Assembly (NCBI RefSeq): GCF_003432035.1
Contig: NZ_QOHO01000023.1
Coordinates: forward strand, 1-64,000
Length of the DNA stretch: 64,000 nt
Source: Lacrimispora amygdalina
GTDB taxonomy: Bacteria; Bacillota; Clostridia; Lachnospirales; Lachnospiraceae
Reading direction: 5' to 3'
Below, piece after piece: positions 35,654-44,483 of the stretch. A model generated the notes under the pieces. It saw nothing but the letters and a program-made list of their open reading frames with translations, had not been told where the DNA came from and searched no databases. Each line of letters opens with the position of its first letter. Position 1 is the first letter of the stretch. Made by a program: the position numbers and the translations under genes.

Positions 35654-36118
35654 TTATTTCCCGTCCTGATCTTCTTCCATTTTCTCCCGGCATTCCCTGC
35701 AGTACCCGTGAAGTTTCACTTCATGATCTGTTACCATAAACCCCTCTGTATCAAGAAGTGCCTGTTCCAGAGTATCTAAAAGGTCGCCTTTAAAAGAAAA
35801 TACTTTTTGGCATCGGCTGCAAATGGCATGGTGGTGGTGGTGTCCGGACTCACGATTAAAGCCCCCCAGTTCATAGCGGGCAAATCCATCGTCAAAGCTG
35901 ACCTTATCTATCACTGATAAATCCACCAGCACCTGTACAGTTCTGTAAATCGTGGCAAGTCCTATCTCCGGACAGCTCTGTCTGGCCAGATCATAGATCT
36001 CCTCTGCAGTCAGATGTTCTCCCGGACGCTCAGCCATGAGTTCCAGTACCAGCATGCGCTGATTGGTCACCTTGAGTCCTTTTTTTCGAAGCATATCTTT
36101 AAAAACTTCCTGTTCCAT
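35654..36118 (-). CDS. Fur family metalloregulator
   Basis: A 154-residue Fur-type regulator: winged helix (about 12-85, 'TNQRMLVLELM...LATIYRTVQVL') and a dimerisation domain with a run of five His (93-97) and structural-zinc pairs C100/C103 and C140/C143. The His-rich hinge fits a Fur or Zur function better than PerR, but this is a guess. ATG 36118 is preferred because GAGGG precedes it and the family begins there; the frame is open 19 codons further. It belongs to the conserved ireB-ruvX-DUF1292-fur run. Confidence 0.9.
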   Translation of the reverse strand: MEQEVFKDMLRKKGLKVTNQRMLVLELMAERPGEHLTAEEIYDLARQSCPEIGLATIYRTVQVLVDLSVIDKVSFDDGFARYELGGFNRESGHHHHHAICSRCQKVFSFKGDLLDTLEQALLDTEGFMVTDHEVKLHGYCRECREKMEEDQDGK

Positions 36119-36143
36119 ATAACAGTCCCTCAACCACTTACCA

Positions 36144-36425
36144 TCATTTTTCAATATCCACATCCGCTCCGTCAAGCAGTTCGGAAAATATTTTAAATAA
36201 ATAATCTATCTCGTTATCATCCTCAACAAATTCATACAAAGCTTCTTCTTCATTCTGCTTTGACATGTCTTTTAAGATGTAACATTCTCCTTCTTCATCC
36301 TCATCTGTGGAATCAGTTACCAACAGATAATTCATACCATTAATTCTGGTTTCTTCTAAAACATATAAAACAATTTCTTCCCCTTCGTCATTGGTCAGGG
36401 TAATTTTTCTCTCTTCACTGTTCAT
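36144..36425 (-). CDS. DUF1292 family protein (YrzB-like)
   Basis: A 93-residue very acidic protein. The beginning '[29 protein letters not shown]' is the DUF1292 signature. The function is unknown; the gene is nearly always next to ruvX and ireB in Firmicutes, as here, where it overlaps ruvX by 11 bases. The C-terminal third is a Glu/Asp-rich helix. Confidence 0.88.
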   Translation of the reverse strand: MNSEERKITLTNDEGEEIVLYVLEETRINGMNYLLVTDSTDEDEEGECYILKDMSKQNEEEALYEFVEDDNEIDYLFKIFSELLDGADVDIEK

Positions 36426-36855
36426 TGCCTGTCTCCCGTTTTAAACTGTCTAAATAGCCCTGCAGGATCAGTCCTGCTGCCACCTTATCAATCACGGCTT
36501 TCCGGTTTTCCCGTCTCACACCGCTTTCCATTAAAATTCTCTCAGAAGCGGCCGTAGTCAGTCTCTCGTCCCACAAAATTACAGGAAGCCCTGTCCGGCG
36601 GGTAAGCATATCCTTAAATTCTTCTGTCTTTTTTGCTCTGTCGCCAGCCGTATTATTCATATTCTTAGGATAACCCAAAACAATTGTTTCAATCTCATAT
36701 TCCTGAATCAGTTCTTCGATCCGGGCACAGGTTCTTCTCAGTTTATTTTCTTCTTCTCTCGTAATTGTCTCCACGCCCTGGGCGGTTATACCCAGTAAGT
36801 CGGAAACTGCAACTCCCACAGTTTTAGAACCGTAATCAAGTCCCATGATCCTCAT
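36415..36855 (-). CDS. ruvX: Putative Holliday junction resolvase / pre-16S rRNA nuclease YqgF
   Basis: A 146-residue RNase H-fold protein: '[16 protein letters not shown]' holds the first catalytic Asp, '[15 protein letters not shown]' and '[13 protein letters not shown]' supply the other acidic residues. It matures the 16S rRNA 5' end or resolves junctions. ATG 36855 follows AGAGG; the frame runs 24 codons further upstream without family similarity. It is followed by DUF1292 with overlap and preceded by ireB. Confidence 0.92.
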   Translation of the reverse strand: MRIMGLDYGSKTVGVAVSDLLGITAQGVETITREEENKLRRTCARIEELIQEYEIETIVLGYPKNMNNTAGDRAKKTEEFKDMLTRRTGLPVILWDERLTTAASERILMESGVRRENRKAVIDKVAAGLILQGYLDSLKRETGNEQ

Positions 36856-37059
36856 AATTACCTCTTTCTTGTCCATGCTTTTTGGACATAAAGGTATGTC
36901 CTTAGGAAAAAATATGCAGCAAAACAAAGCTGGTTCGCAGCCAACTAGATAAAAAACTAACTGTCAGACTCCGCCTCTTTCCACTTCATCTGACAGCTGT
37001 AACGCATTGCAAAGGTCTTATAGAGTTGATACCTGACCGACTGACGTCTAACGGCGTCA

Positions 37060-37320
37060 TTACTTTAACATCGTGTCAATATATACCCGCATCAGTTCTT
37101 CCAGAATCTCGTCCCGCTCCACTTTCATGATCAGACTTCTGGCATTCTTATGGCTGGTGATATAGGTAGGATCACCTGACATAATATACCCCACAATCTG
37201 GTTAACCGGATTATAGCCTTTTTCTGTGAGGGCAATATAAACCTGTTCCAGTACCTGACTTACGTCCAGCTTATTTTCCTGGACTGCTTTAAAAAATTGT
37301 GTATTATGAATATCGCCCAT
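37060..37320 (-). CDS. ireB: IreB family regulatory phosphoprotein
   Basis: An 86-residue protein of the UPF0297/IreB family ('VLEQVYIALTEKGYNPVNQIVGYIMSGDPTYITSHKNARSLI'). In Enterococcus, IreB is phosphorylated by the IreK Ser/Thr kinase and modulates cephalosporin tolerance. The ATG at 37320 has AAGGA upstream; a GTG three codons earlier (37329) is less likely since it would be too close to the SD. About 200 bases with a possible ten-base hairpin (around 36961-36996) separate it from ruvX. Confidence 0.9.
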   Translation of the reverse strand: MGDIHNTQFFKAVQENKLDVSQVLEQVYIALTEKGYNPVNQIVGYIMSGDPTYITSHKNARSLIMKVERDEILEELMRVYIDTMLK

Positions 37321-37400
37321 GTTTCTCACGTCCTTTAACTGTTCTCCTTTATTTTAAACCATAATCATGGATTCGGCAAGACAAAAATAATTTTTGTCTC

Positions 37401-38720
37401 TTAACATTTTAAAAATATAACCTCATCTGTCAGCATTTTCCATAAAGTTCCCTTTACCACCTTGCCTTTTATGCCTTCTTCAAAAGGGACTGCTGCTTTT
37501 ATATATTCTTTCGTATGACCGATAATATAGCGCTTTCCATCCGTCTCATATTCCTCTTCCATCAGCACTTCAGTCTGGCTGCCCAGATGGGATTTCCGGT
37601 AGGAAAGTGACATCTCCTGTTCCAGAGAAAGAAGTTCACTGCTTCGCTCCGCCTTCACAGATTCCGGGATCTGGTCCGGCATATCTGCAGCTCTGGTTCC
37701 ATTCCTGACAGAATATTTAAACACATGCATTTCGTAAAACTGCAGCTTTTTTAAATACTCTCTGGTTGTTTCAAACTCTTCTTTGGTTTCTCCTGGAAAC
37801 CCTACTATGATATCGGTTGTAATCGCAGGATTCTTAAATGCACTGCGGAGCAGTTCACAGCCCTTTAAATATTCTTTCGTCGTATATTTCCGGTTCATGC
37901 GCTTTAAAGTCGCATCACAGCCGCTTTGCAGTGACAAATGAAAATGAGGGCAGATTTTTTCAAGACCTGCAAGAGTACCTGCAAATTCTTCCGTTATAAT
38001 CCTTGGCTCCAGAGAACCCAGGCGGATCCGTCTGATTTGCGGAATCTCATGTACCTTTATAATTAAATCCAGCAGGCCGATTCGCTCCTGTTCCGGAAAA
38101 TCCATGCCGTAAGAGCTTAAATGGATTCCGGTTAAAACAGCTTCCTCATATCCAAGGGCTGCCAGCCTTCTGATCTCTTCCACCACTTCCTGGGGTTTTC
38201 TGCTTCTGACGCGGCCTCTGGTGAAGGGAATGATACAATAACTGCAAAACTGGTTGCATCCGTCCTGTACCTTCACAAATGCCCTTGTGTGATCGCCCGG
38301 CCGGCTGATGGAAAGGTTCTCATATTCAGTGGTATGGCTGATGTCAATTACCGTTTCTTCCTCCGCCGCTTTATTCTGTGCAAAGTAATCTTCCAGAATG
38401 GATACCAGCTCTGTCTTCTTATTATTTCCTATCACTAAATCCACAGCTTCATCTTTTTTCAGTTCTTCACCCGCTGCCTGGACATAACAGCCGGCTGCAA
38501 CAACAACTGCGCCGGGATTCATCTTCTTGGCCCGGTGCAGCATCTGTCTTGATTTCCGGTCTGCAATGTTTGTAACAGAGCAGGTATTGATAATATAAAC
38601 GTCTGCTCCCTCTGCAAACGGAACAATCTCATAGCCTGCGCTTTCCAAAAGCTGCTGCATCGCTTCTGTTTCATATGAATTTACCTTGCATCCAAGGTTA
38701 TGCAGGGCTGCCTTTCTCAT
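37401..38720 (-). CDS. mtaB: tRNA (t6A37) methylthiotransferase MtaB
   Basis: Radical SAM enzyme that converts t6A37 to ms2t6A37 in ANN-decoding tRNAs. The N-terminal UPF0004 domain has cluster cysteines C10 (NLGCKVN), C47 (NTCSVT) and C77 (AAGCYVQ); the radical SAM motif is CNQFCSYC near 154-161; a TRAM domain follows. The 439-residue length is typical. AGGAG precedes the ATG. It is divergent from the HPr-like gene. Confidence 0.95.
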   Translation of the reverse strand: MRKAALHNLGCKVNSYETEAMQQLLESAGYEIVPFAEGADVYIINTCSVTNIADRKSRQMLHRAKKMNPGAVVVAAGCYVQAAGEELKKDEAVDLVIGNNKKTELVSILEDYFAQNKAAEEETVIDISHTTEYENLSISRPGDHTRAFVKVQDGCNQFCSYCIIPFTRGRVRSRKPQEVVEEIRRLAALGYEEAVLTGIHLSSYGMDFPEQERIGLLDLIIKVHEIPQIRRIRLGSLEPRIITEEFAGTLAGLEKICPHFHLSLQSGCDATLKRMNRKYTTKEYLKGCELLRSAFKNPAITTDIIVGFPGETKEEFETTREYLKKLQFYEMHVFKYSVRNGTRAADMPDQIPESVKAERSSELLSLEQEMSLSYRKSHLGSQTEVLMEEEYETDGKRYIIGHTKEYIKAAVPFEEGIKGKVVKGTLWKMLTDEVIFLKC

Positions 38721-38779
38721 TTTATTTTCTCCTATCTAAATAATGCTTAAATTTTCAGTATTTTCATGTAAAATTACCA

Positions 38780-38808
38780 TTGACTTTTATACAATAAATC
38801 AGTAGTAT
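38780..38808 (+). promoter_or_regulatory. Predicted promoter of the HPr-like gene
   Basis: TTGACT (38780-38785), 17 bp, TAGTAT (38803-38808). Transcription would start near 38815, with AAGGAGG before ATG 38871. Confidence 0.65.
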
Positions 38809-38870
38809 TGAAGTGAAAAAGGGGGCGGTTCCCTGATTAATAAAAGAGCTCACGCAAGGAGGTTTTTCAC

Positions 38871-39104
38871 ATGAAAACAGTTCGTATATCTTTAAATTCC
38901 ATCGACAAAGTAAAATCTTTCGTAAATGATCTGACAAAATTTGATACAGACTTTGATCTTGTTTCCGGCAGATATGTGATTGATGCAAAATCTATTATGG
39001 GTATTTTCAGCCTGGATTTATCCAAGCCGATTGATTTAAACATTCATTCCGAAAGTGCTGTCGATGAAATCTTAAACATTTTATCTCCATATATTGTAGA
39101 TTAA
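38871..39104 (+). CDS. HPr-like protein lacking the phosphorylatable His
   Basis: A 77-residue protein with the HPr fold pattern. The segment 'VIDAKSIMGIFSLDLSKPIDLNIHSESAVDEIL' matches HPr around the regulatory Ser (S41 corresponds to HPr Ser46) and the C-terminal helix, but the N-terminal 'GLHARPA' with His15 is absent; the region reads 'NSIDKVKSFVND'. It cannot serve as a PTS phosphocarrier. A regulatory role like Crh (which also lacks His15 but keeps Ser46) is possible. AAGGAGG is in front; it is a single gene with its own promoter and terminator, not in a PTS operon. Confidence 0.82.
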   Translation: MKTVRISLNSIDKVKSFVNDLTKFDTDFDLVSGRYVIDAKSIMGIFSLDLSKPIDLNIHSESAVDEILNILSPYIVD

Positions 39105-39128
39105 CTGGATTAAGAACTATGTTAGAAA

Positions 39129-39172
39129 TGGGATCCGTCCTTTTAAAAAGGAGCCGGACCCCATTTTTTTCT
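39129..39172 (+). terminator. Terminator of the HPr-like gene
   Basis: Nested stem GGGATCCG/CGGACCCC around TCCTTTT/AAAAGGA, then ATTTTTTT. It also ends directly before the convergent thiI stop. Confidence 0.85.
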
Positions 39173-40351
39173 TTAACACCAGACTTTTTCTACAGTGCGA
39201 ATGGCCGTCTCAACCAGCTCATCAATCTTTTCTTCCAGTTTTTCCTCTGACCGCTCAATCATCTTAATGCTGGGCTTCGTAACAGGATGTTTTGCAACAA
39301 AGATGGTACAGCAGTCTTCAAAAGGAAGCACTGAGGTCTCGTAAGTTCCGATCTTTTCCGATACATCAACAATCTCCTGTTTATCAAAACCAATTACCGG
39401 ACGGAATACAGGGATCGTGCAGGCTGCGTCAGTGGCTGCCAGGGACTGCATGGTCTGAGAAGCCACCTGGCCGATACTTTCTCCTGTAATCAGTGCCTGG
39501 GCTCCGGCTTCTCCTGCCAGATGCTCTGCAATCCGCATCATATACCGTCTCATGATGATCGTAAGTTCCTCGTGAGGGCATTTATCATAAATATAAAGCT
39601 GAATGTCAGTAAAATTCACAATATGAAGGTGAACAGGTCCTGAATACCTTGATACCAGCTTTGCAAGGTCAATTACCTTTTCCTTCGCCCGTTCGCTGGT
39701 ATATGGCGGAGCATGGAAATAGACGGCGTCAATTTTGACACCTCTCTTGGCAATCATATAACCGGCTACCGGACTGTCAATGCCTCCTGATAACAGAAGC
39801 ATGGCTTTTCCGTTGGTTCCTACCGGCATTCCTCCCGGTCCTGGAATGATTTTGGAATATATATTAATTTTATTTCTGACTTCTACATGAAGCATAACTT
39901 CCGGTTTATGAACATCAACCTTCGTCTCCGGGAATGTATGAAGAATCACTTCCCCCAAATCCCGGTTAATCTGTTCTGAGTTCACCGGATATCGTTTATT
40001 TCCTCTTCTTGCATTCACTTTAAATGTGAATTGCTTATCCTCATAATACTGGTCCACATAAGATAAAACCTGCTGCTTCAAATCTTCATAACCGTTATCT
40101 TCCACCTGAACCATAGGGCAGATCGCTGCGATACCGAATATACGGCTCAGCGATTCAACGACTTCATCAAAATCATATTCTGATTCTGCTGTGGCATAGA
40201 TACGTCCGGATTCCTTTGAAACAATAAAATCTCCATCCAGTCTCTTTAAAGCGTGACGGATGTGTGCCACAAGGGCATCCTCAAATAAGAAACGGTTTTT
40301 TCCCTTCACACCGATTTCTGCATATTTAATTAAAAATGATTGATATTGCAT
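39173..40351 (-). CDS. thiI: tRNA 4-thiouridine synthetase ThiI
   Basis: A 392-residue enzyme that thiolates U8 in tRNA and, in some bacteria, supplies sulphur for thiamine. Order: ferredoxin-like and THUMP domains (about 1-165), PP-loop ATPase with 'LLSGGIDSPVAGYM' near 184-197. The C-terminal rhodanese domain of the E. coli protein is absent, as usual in Firmicutes; the 'DCCTIFVAKHPVTKP' cysteines may take part in sulphur transfer. The gene follows the cysteine desulfurase by 28 bases, a functional pair. Confidence 0.95.
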   Translation of the reverse strand: MQYQSFLIKYAEIGVKGKNRFLFEDALVAHIRHALKRLDGDFIVSKESGRIYATAESEYDFDEVVESLSRIFGIAAICPMVQVEDNGYEDLKQQVLSYVDQYYEDKQFTFKVNARRGNKRYPVNSEQINRDLGEVILHTFPETKVDVHKPEVMLHVEVRNKINIYSKIIPGPGGMPVGTNGKAMLLLSGGIDSPVAGYMIAKRGVKIDAVYFHAPPYTSERAKEKVIDLAKLVSRYSGPVHLHIVNFTDIQLYIYDKCPHEELTIIMRRYMMRIAEHLAGEAGAQALITGESIGQVASQTMQSLAATDAACTIPVFRPVIGFDKQEIVDVSEKIGTYETSVLPFEDCCTIFVAKHPVTKPSIKMIERSEEKLEEKIDELVETAIRTVEKVWC

Positions 40352-40379
40352 CTGTTGTCCTTTCTTTGTAAAAACCCAT

Positions 40380-41534
40380 CTAACCTCTCTGATACCGTCT
40401 GAGTACAGGCAGCAACTCCTTTAAGGTTTCGATGCAGTAGTCCACTTCTTCCCTTGTATTAAAAATTCCGAAGCTGAATCTTAAAGTGGAATCAAGAAGC
40501 TCTTGTCTTAAGCCTATCCCTTTTAAGGTTCCGCTGACAGCCGTATGATTGGAGGAACAGGCGGACCCGGAAGATACATAGATCTCTTTCTCTTCCAGTG
40601 CATGAAGGAGTACTTCACTGCGGATGCCCATAAAACTTGCGCTGACAATCTGAGGTGCCGACAATTCTCCTTTTAAGCTGTTTATGGTTACTCCCTCTAT
40701 TTCTGACAGTCTGTCAATCATATAATCCTTAAGCTCTATGATTCCCCGGATTTTCTCCCTGTGACTGGTATACATATAGTTTGCTGCAGCAGCTAAACCG
40801 GCAATACCGGGTACATTCTCAGTACCGGAGCGCATTCCTCTCTGCTGTCCTCCGCCATAAATCATAGGTATTATCCTGACCTTCTTGTCAATGTATAAAA
40901 AACCGATCCCTTTCGGGCCATGAATTTTATGGGCACTTACAGAAAGCAGATCAATCCCCTGGCTTTTTGGCCGGATTAAAAGCTTTCCATAAGCCTGTAT
41001 GGCATCTACATGAAATAAAATATTGGGGTTTTTCTTCTTTATAATTTTGGAAATGGCTTCCACTGGTTCAATGGCACCGATTTCATTGTTTACATACATG
41101 ATGGAAACCAGAATTGTCTCAGGGCAGATTGCTTCTTCCAGTTCTTCTAAGTTAATATGTCCCTGTCCGTCAACAGAAAGATAGGTCACCCGAAATCCCT
41201 GCGCTTCCAGAAAGGCAAGTGGATTGTATACGGAAGCGTGTTCAATCCCAGTACTGATAATATGGTTTCCTGCCCGTTTATTGGCCATAGCAGTCGCAAT
41301 AATAGCCATATTGTTGGACTCGGAACCACCGGATGTAAAAACAATCTCCTTTGCAGCTACCTTTAAAGTTCCCGCTATGGTTTCAGCCGCTTCTTTGATA
41401 TACCGTTCCGCATCCAGTCCTTTTTTATGCTTGGAAGATGGATTTCCATAATCCTCCATCATTGTTTTTATTACAATTTCTTTTACCGGCTCCAGAACTT
41501 TAGTCGTAGCCGAATTATCAAAATATGCTTCCAT
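40380..41534 (-). CDS. Cysteine desulfurase (NifS/IscS-like, ThiI partner)
   Basis: A 384-residue PLP-dependent enzyme converting cysteine to alanine plus protein-bound persulphide. The opening 'AYFDNSATTKVLEPV', the PLP lysine in 'SVSAHKIHGPKGIGFLY' and the catalytic Cys loop 'SSGSACSSNHTAVSGTLKGIG' are clear; the short loop around that Cys resembles the NifZ type, which feeds ThiI in Bacillus. The neighbouring thiI gene agrees with this role. Confidence 0.94.
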   Translation of the reverse strand: MEAYFDNSATTKVLEPVKEIVIKTMMEDYGNPSSKHKKGLDAERYIKEAAETIAGTLKVAAKEIVFTSGGSESNNMAIIATAMANKRAGNHIISTGIEHASVYNPLAFLEAQGFRVTYLSVDGQGHINLEELEEAICPETILVSIMYVNNEIGAIEPVEAISKIIKKKNPNILFHVDAIQAYGKLLIRPKSQGIDLLSVSAHKIHGPKGIGFLYIDKKVRIIPMIYGGGQQRGMRSGTENVPGIAGLAAAANYMYTSHREKIRGIIELKDYMIDRLSEIEGVTINSLKGELSAPQIVSASFMGIRSEVLLHALEEKEIYVSSGSACSSNHTAVSGTLKGIGLRQELLDSTLRFSFGIFNTREEVDYCIETLKELLPVLRRYQRG

Positions 41535-41547
41535 TTAGATCATCTCC

Positions 41548-42288
41548 CTAAACGCTTTCCAACTGAAACGCAAGTACGGAAAGAACAAAAAGTCCCGCTG
41601 TTTCCGTCCGTAAGATGCGTTTACCCAGTGTGATTGTATTGGCGCCGTATGTTTCTCCAAGTTCCACTTCTCCGTCTTCAAATCCGCCTTCCGGCCCGAT
41701 AAAAATCCCGACTTTCATTCCCGGTTTTATGCAGGAAAAAATCTCCCGGGTCTGCATCATGCCTTCAGCATGTTCAAAGGGAAGCAACAGTACGTCAAAA
41801 TCCTTTGCATATTCAAACGCCTCCCGAAGAGTCTTTACGCCTGTCACTTCCGGTATCAAAAGCCGTTTGGACTGTTTGGCTGCGCTTTCTGAAACAGCCG
41901 TCCAGCGTTTAATTTTCGATTCTTCTTTCTTTTTATCCAGCTTCACTACAGCACGCTTTGTTTCAACCGGAATAATCTGATACACTCCCAGTTCAACCGC
42001 TTTCTGTATAATCAGTTCCATCTTATCACTTTTTGGAAGTCCCTGAAATAAATAAAGCTTTACAGGCAGCTCTGAGCCGCCTTCCCTGACCTCCAATATC
42101 TTCGCTGTAACTTCATCAGAAGAAATGGTCTGGATCTCACACAAATAATCTTTATCCACTCCGTTGCTAAGCAGGATTTCCTCCCCCGGTCCCATACGCA
42201 GGACATTTTTTATATGATTTACATCCGTTCCTGCGATCCTGACCGTGGTCTCTCCGATCTGATCCTGCTGCACAAAAAAATGATACAT
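41548..42288 (-). CDS. rsmE: 16S rRNA m3U1498 methyltransferase RsmE
   Basis: A 246-residue SPOUT methyltransferase. A PUA-like N-terminal domain is followed by the knotted SAM site 'IFIGPEGGFEDGEVELGE' and 'ITLGKRILRTETAG'. ATG 42288 is chosen since GAGGA precedes it and the family starts 'MYHFFV'; an upstream extension is shared with the prmA stop region. It lies 23 bases after prmA, the usual pair. Confidence 0.93.
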   Translation of the reverse strand: MYHFFVQQDQIGETTVRIAGTDVNHIKNVLRMGPGEEILLSNGVDKDYLCEIQTISSDEVTAKILEVREGGSELPVKLYLFQGLPKSDKMELIIQKAVELGVYQIIPVETKRAVVKLDKKKEESKIKRWTAVSESAAKQSKRLLIPEVTGVKTLREAFEYAKDFDVLLLPFEHAEGMMQTREIFSCIKPGMKVGIFIGPEGGFEDGEVELGETYGANTITLGKRILRTETAGLFVLSVLAFQLESV

Positions 42289-42311
42289 GGTTTCCTCTTT
42301 GCTCCTCTTTC

Positions 42312-43274
42312 CTATTTCTTTCTGACGGTCACAGAAACCCACTCTCCCTGATAAGTAATCTCCAGAAGTTCAAAGGCATCGTTATCAGCAAACGCCTGTT
42401 TTACCGCTTCCTCTTTCATATTAATGATGCCGGAGGTAATAAATACAGCGCCCTTCTTCATATGAACCGGAATTTCTTTCTGCAATGGAATAATTACATC
42501 AGCCAGTATGTTTGCAACTACAACATCATATTTTTCAAAGCCTGCAGCTTCTTTTACTTCCTTATCATCTATGATATTTCCTTTTAAAACTTTAAATTTG
42601 GCGGGATCAATGTGATTGGACTCCATATTTTCCATTACGGCAACAATGGCATTTTCATCCAGATCTGTTCCGAAAACCTCCCTGGCTCCCAGCTTTAATG
42701 CTGTGATTCCCAGAATTCCGCTTCCGGTTCCCACATCAAGAACAAGGGTATCCGGCGTCACATACTTTTTCAGCTGGCGGATGCAAAGCTGAGTGGTCTC
42801 ATGCTGGCCTGTCCCAAAGGCAGTTCCCGGATCAATCTCGATTAAAAGCTTGTCTTTATGCTCTTTTGGAATTGCCTCCCAGGTCGGTTTAATTAAAATA
42901 TCATCAACTGTAAATGGTTTAAAATACTGCTTCCAGTTGTTAATCCAGTCTTTATCCTCTGTCTCGCTGGTCTCAATGGTACGGGCTCCTAAATCAGTAA
43001 ACATGGAAAGCTCGTTAAGTCCCTCTTCCACCTTTTTTAACATCCCATCTATATCCGCATCAGAGTCAGGATCCAGATAAAAGCTGACTCTTGCAATTCC
43101 TTCATCCGGCGGAAGTTCCGGTAGAATATCAATAAACATCCCCTTTGTTTCCGCTTCAGTAAGAGGAATGTTGTCTTCTATTTCAATTCCTTCAATTCCA
43201 ATTTCATCAAACATGCTGCTGACCAGATCAACAGCCTCTGTGGTTGTAGTAAGAGTAAATTTCTTCCATTTCAT
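42312..43274 (-). CDS. prmA: Ribosomal protein L11 methyltransferase PrmA
   Basis: A 320-residue enzyme that methylates L11. The N-terminal substrate-recognition domain (1-about 100) is followed by the class I SAM fold with 'VLDVGTGSGILGITALKLGA', 'GTDLDENAIV' and 'DVVVANILADVI' (the NILA motif). Position near dnaJ and rsmE is conserved in many Firmicutes. AGGG before the ATG. Confidence 0.95.
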   Translation of the reverse strand: MKWKKFTLTTTTEAVDLVSSMFDEIGIEGIEIEDNIPLTEAETKGMFIDILPELPPDEGIARVSFYLDPDSDADIDGMLKKVEEGLNELSMFTDLGARTIETSETEDKDWINNWKQYFKPFTVDDILIKPTWEAIPKEHKDKLLIEIDPGTAFGTGQHETTQLCIRQLKKYVTPDTLVLDVGTGSGILGITALKLGAREVFGTDLDENAIVAVMENMESNHIDPAKFKVLKGNIIDDKEVKEAAGFEKYDVVVANILADVIIPLQKEIPVHMKKGAVFITSGIINMKEEAVKQAFADNDAFELLEITYQGEWVSVTVRKK

Positions 43275-43283
43275 AATAATTCC

Positions 43284-44033
43284 CTATCCTTTTATTATTT
43301 TCACAAATAGACACAGCAGAACTACAAGTACGACGGGGCGGACAATCTTAAGCCCATTCTTCACCACAAGTCCTGAACCGATATAATGTCCGGCTATACA
43401 GAATACACCGGCAGCAAGGCCAAGGGGTATTAATACTTTTCCATTTATTAAAAATGTTGTAAGAGCTGCAATATTGGATGACAAATTAATGACCTTCGTT
43501 GTACCGGAAGCGCTTCTGATATCCATTCCTGCAAGTCCGGTCAGCACAAGAAGCAGAAATGTTCCCGTTCCAGGTCCATAAAAACCGTCATAGCATCCGA
43601 TCACCAGGGCTGCTCCCATGGTGACCAGAAACATCTTCTTCTCTGATACTTCTTTTTTATATTCCCGCTCTCCCAAATCTTTATTCTTCAAAACATAGAA
43701 CGCAACAACCGGCAGTGCCACTAACATCATGGTTTTTAACACCAGTTCACTGGCAAGCATGGATAAATGGGCTCCGATTACAGAACCGCCCATTGCCAGA
43801 AGTGCTGCGCACAAAGACAGTTTCACTTTAATATAACCATTTTTTGCAAACCGTGCCGTAGAAACCACTGTCCCCATGGCAGATCCCATCTTATTGGTTC
43901 CAATAGCAAGATGAGGCGGTATTCCTGCAGCGAGATAGGCAGGCAGTGAGATGAGTCCTCCCCCGCCGGCGATCGAGTCAATAAGACCAGCCAGAAAAAC
44001 AAGAGGGCATACAATTAAATATTGAACCATCAT
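43284..44033 (-). CDS. TauE/SafE family permease
   Basis: A 249-residue membrane protein with about eight spans. 'FLAGLIDSIAGGGGLISLPAYLAAGIPPHLAIGTNKMGSAMGT' is the repeat-1 signature of TauE/SafE sulphite or organic-anion exporters; the second repeat has 'CYDGFYGPGTGTFLLLVLTGLAG'. Substrate unknown. ATG 44033 follows AAAGG; the frame is open 31 codons further without a good SD. A promoter TTGCAA-17-TATGAT lies at 44098-44126. It inserts between prmA and the cell-wall protein gene. Confidence 0.85.
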   Translation of the reverse strand: MMVQYLIVCPLVFLAGLIDSIAGGGGLISLPAYLAAGIPPHLAIGTNKMGSAMGTVVSTARFAKNGYIKVKLSLCAALLAMGGSVIGAHLSMLASELVLKTMMLVALPVVAFYVLKNKDLGEREYKKEVSEKKMFLVTMGAALVIGCYDGFYGPGTGTFLLLVLTGLAGMDIRSASGTTKVINLSSNIAALTTFLINGKVLIPLGLAAGVFCIAGHYIGSGLVVKNGLKIVRPVVLVVLLCLFVKIIKG

Positions 44034-44097
44034 CTGTTTCCTTTCTTTTGTACATTCCTTTTCCAATAAAAATCCTTCATAAGGAAAACCACATGAT

Positions 44098-44126
44098 ATC
44101 ATAACATACAATGATAAGGGTTGCAA
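44098..44126 (-). promoter_or_regulatory. Predicted promoter of the TauE/SafE gene
   Basis: Reverse strand TTGCAA (44126-44121), 17 bp, TATGAT (44103-44098). The start near 44091 leaves about 58 bases of leader. The stretch 44127-44410 is AT-rich with long A/T runs and no gene that I can see. Confidence 0.65.
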
Positions 44127-44410
44127 GCGCAGAAAATCAGGCTTTCTCTCATATTTTCCGGGAAAAAAATATTTTTTTTAAATTTTTTTAAAAAGTTTGC
44201 AATAAAAATTCTTCCTGGTGCATTAACTAATTGAACGGATGAAAAAGACTTTTGTTCCGTACCGGATGTAAGGGCAAAAAAAAACATATCAAGTAAACGA
44301 AATTCCTTGATGCATTACACCCCATCACACCCGCCTGAGTGTCCGGGACCGGAACAGAATCTTTTTTACAAAATTACAATCTAAAGGCAATTAGAATTTG
44401 TAATGAAAAA

Positions 44411-44473
44411 CAGGAGCAATTTGGAACGGCTGATGATTCAGTCATCTCAAATGTCTCCTGTTTTTTTTTATCC
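44411..44473 (-). terminator. Terminator of the cell-wall-binding protein gene
   Basis: ACAGGAG (44411-) and CTCCTGT enclose about 40 bases with an inner GATGA/TCATC stem; a run of nine T follows in + direction and TTTTT in the leftward direction. It lies ten bases after the stop of the leftward gene. Confidence 0.65.
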
Positions 44474-44483
44474 AAAAAGATTC

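Noticed and set aside
44127-44410. Hidden gene or structured RNA in the AT-rich gap
   Set aside because: Only short frames without ribosome binding sites and weak hairpins were seen; long A/T runs explain its look.
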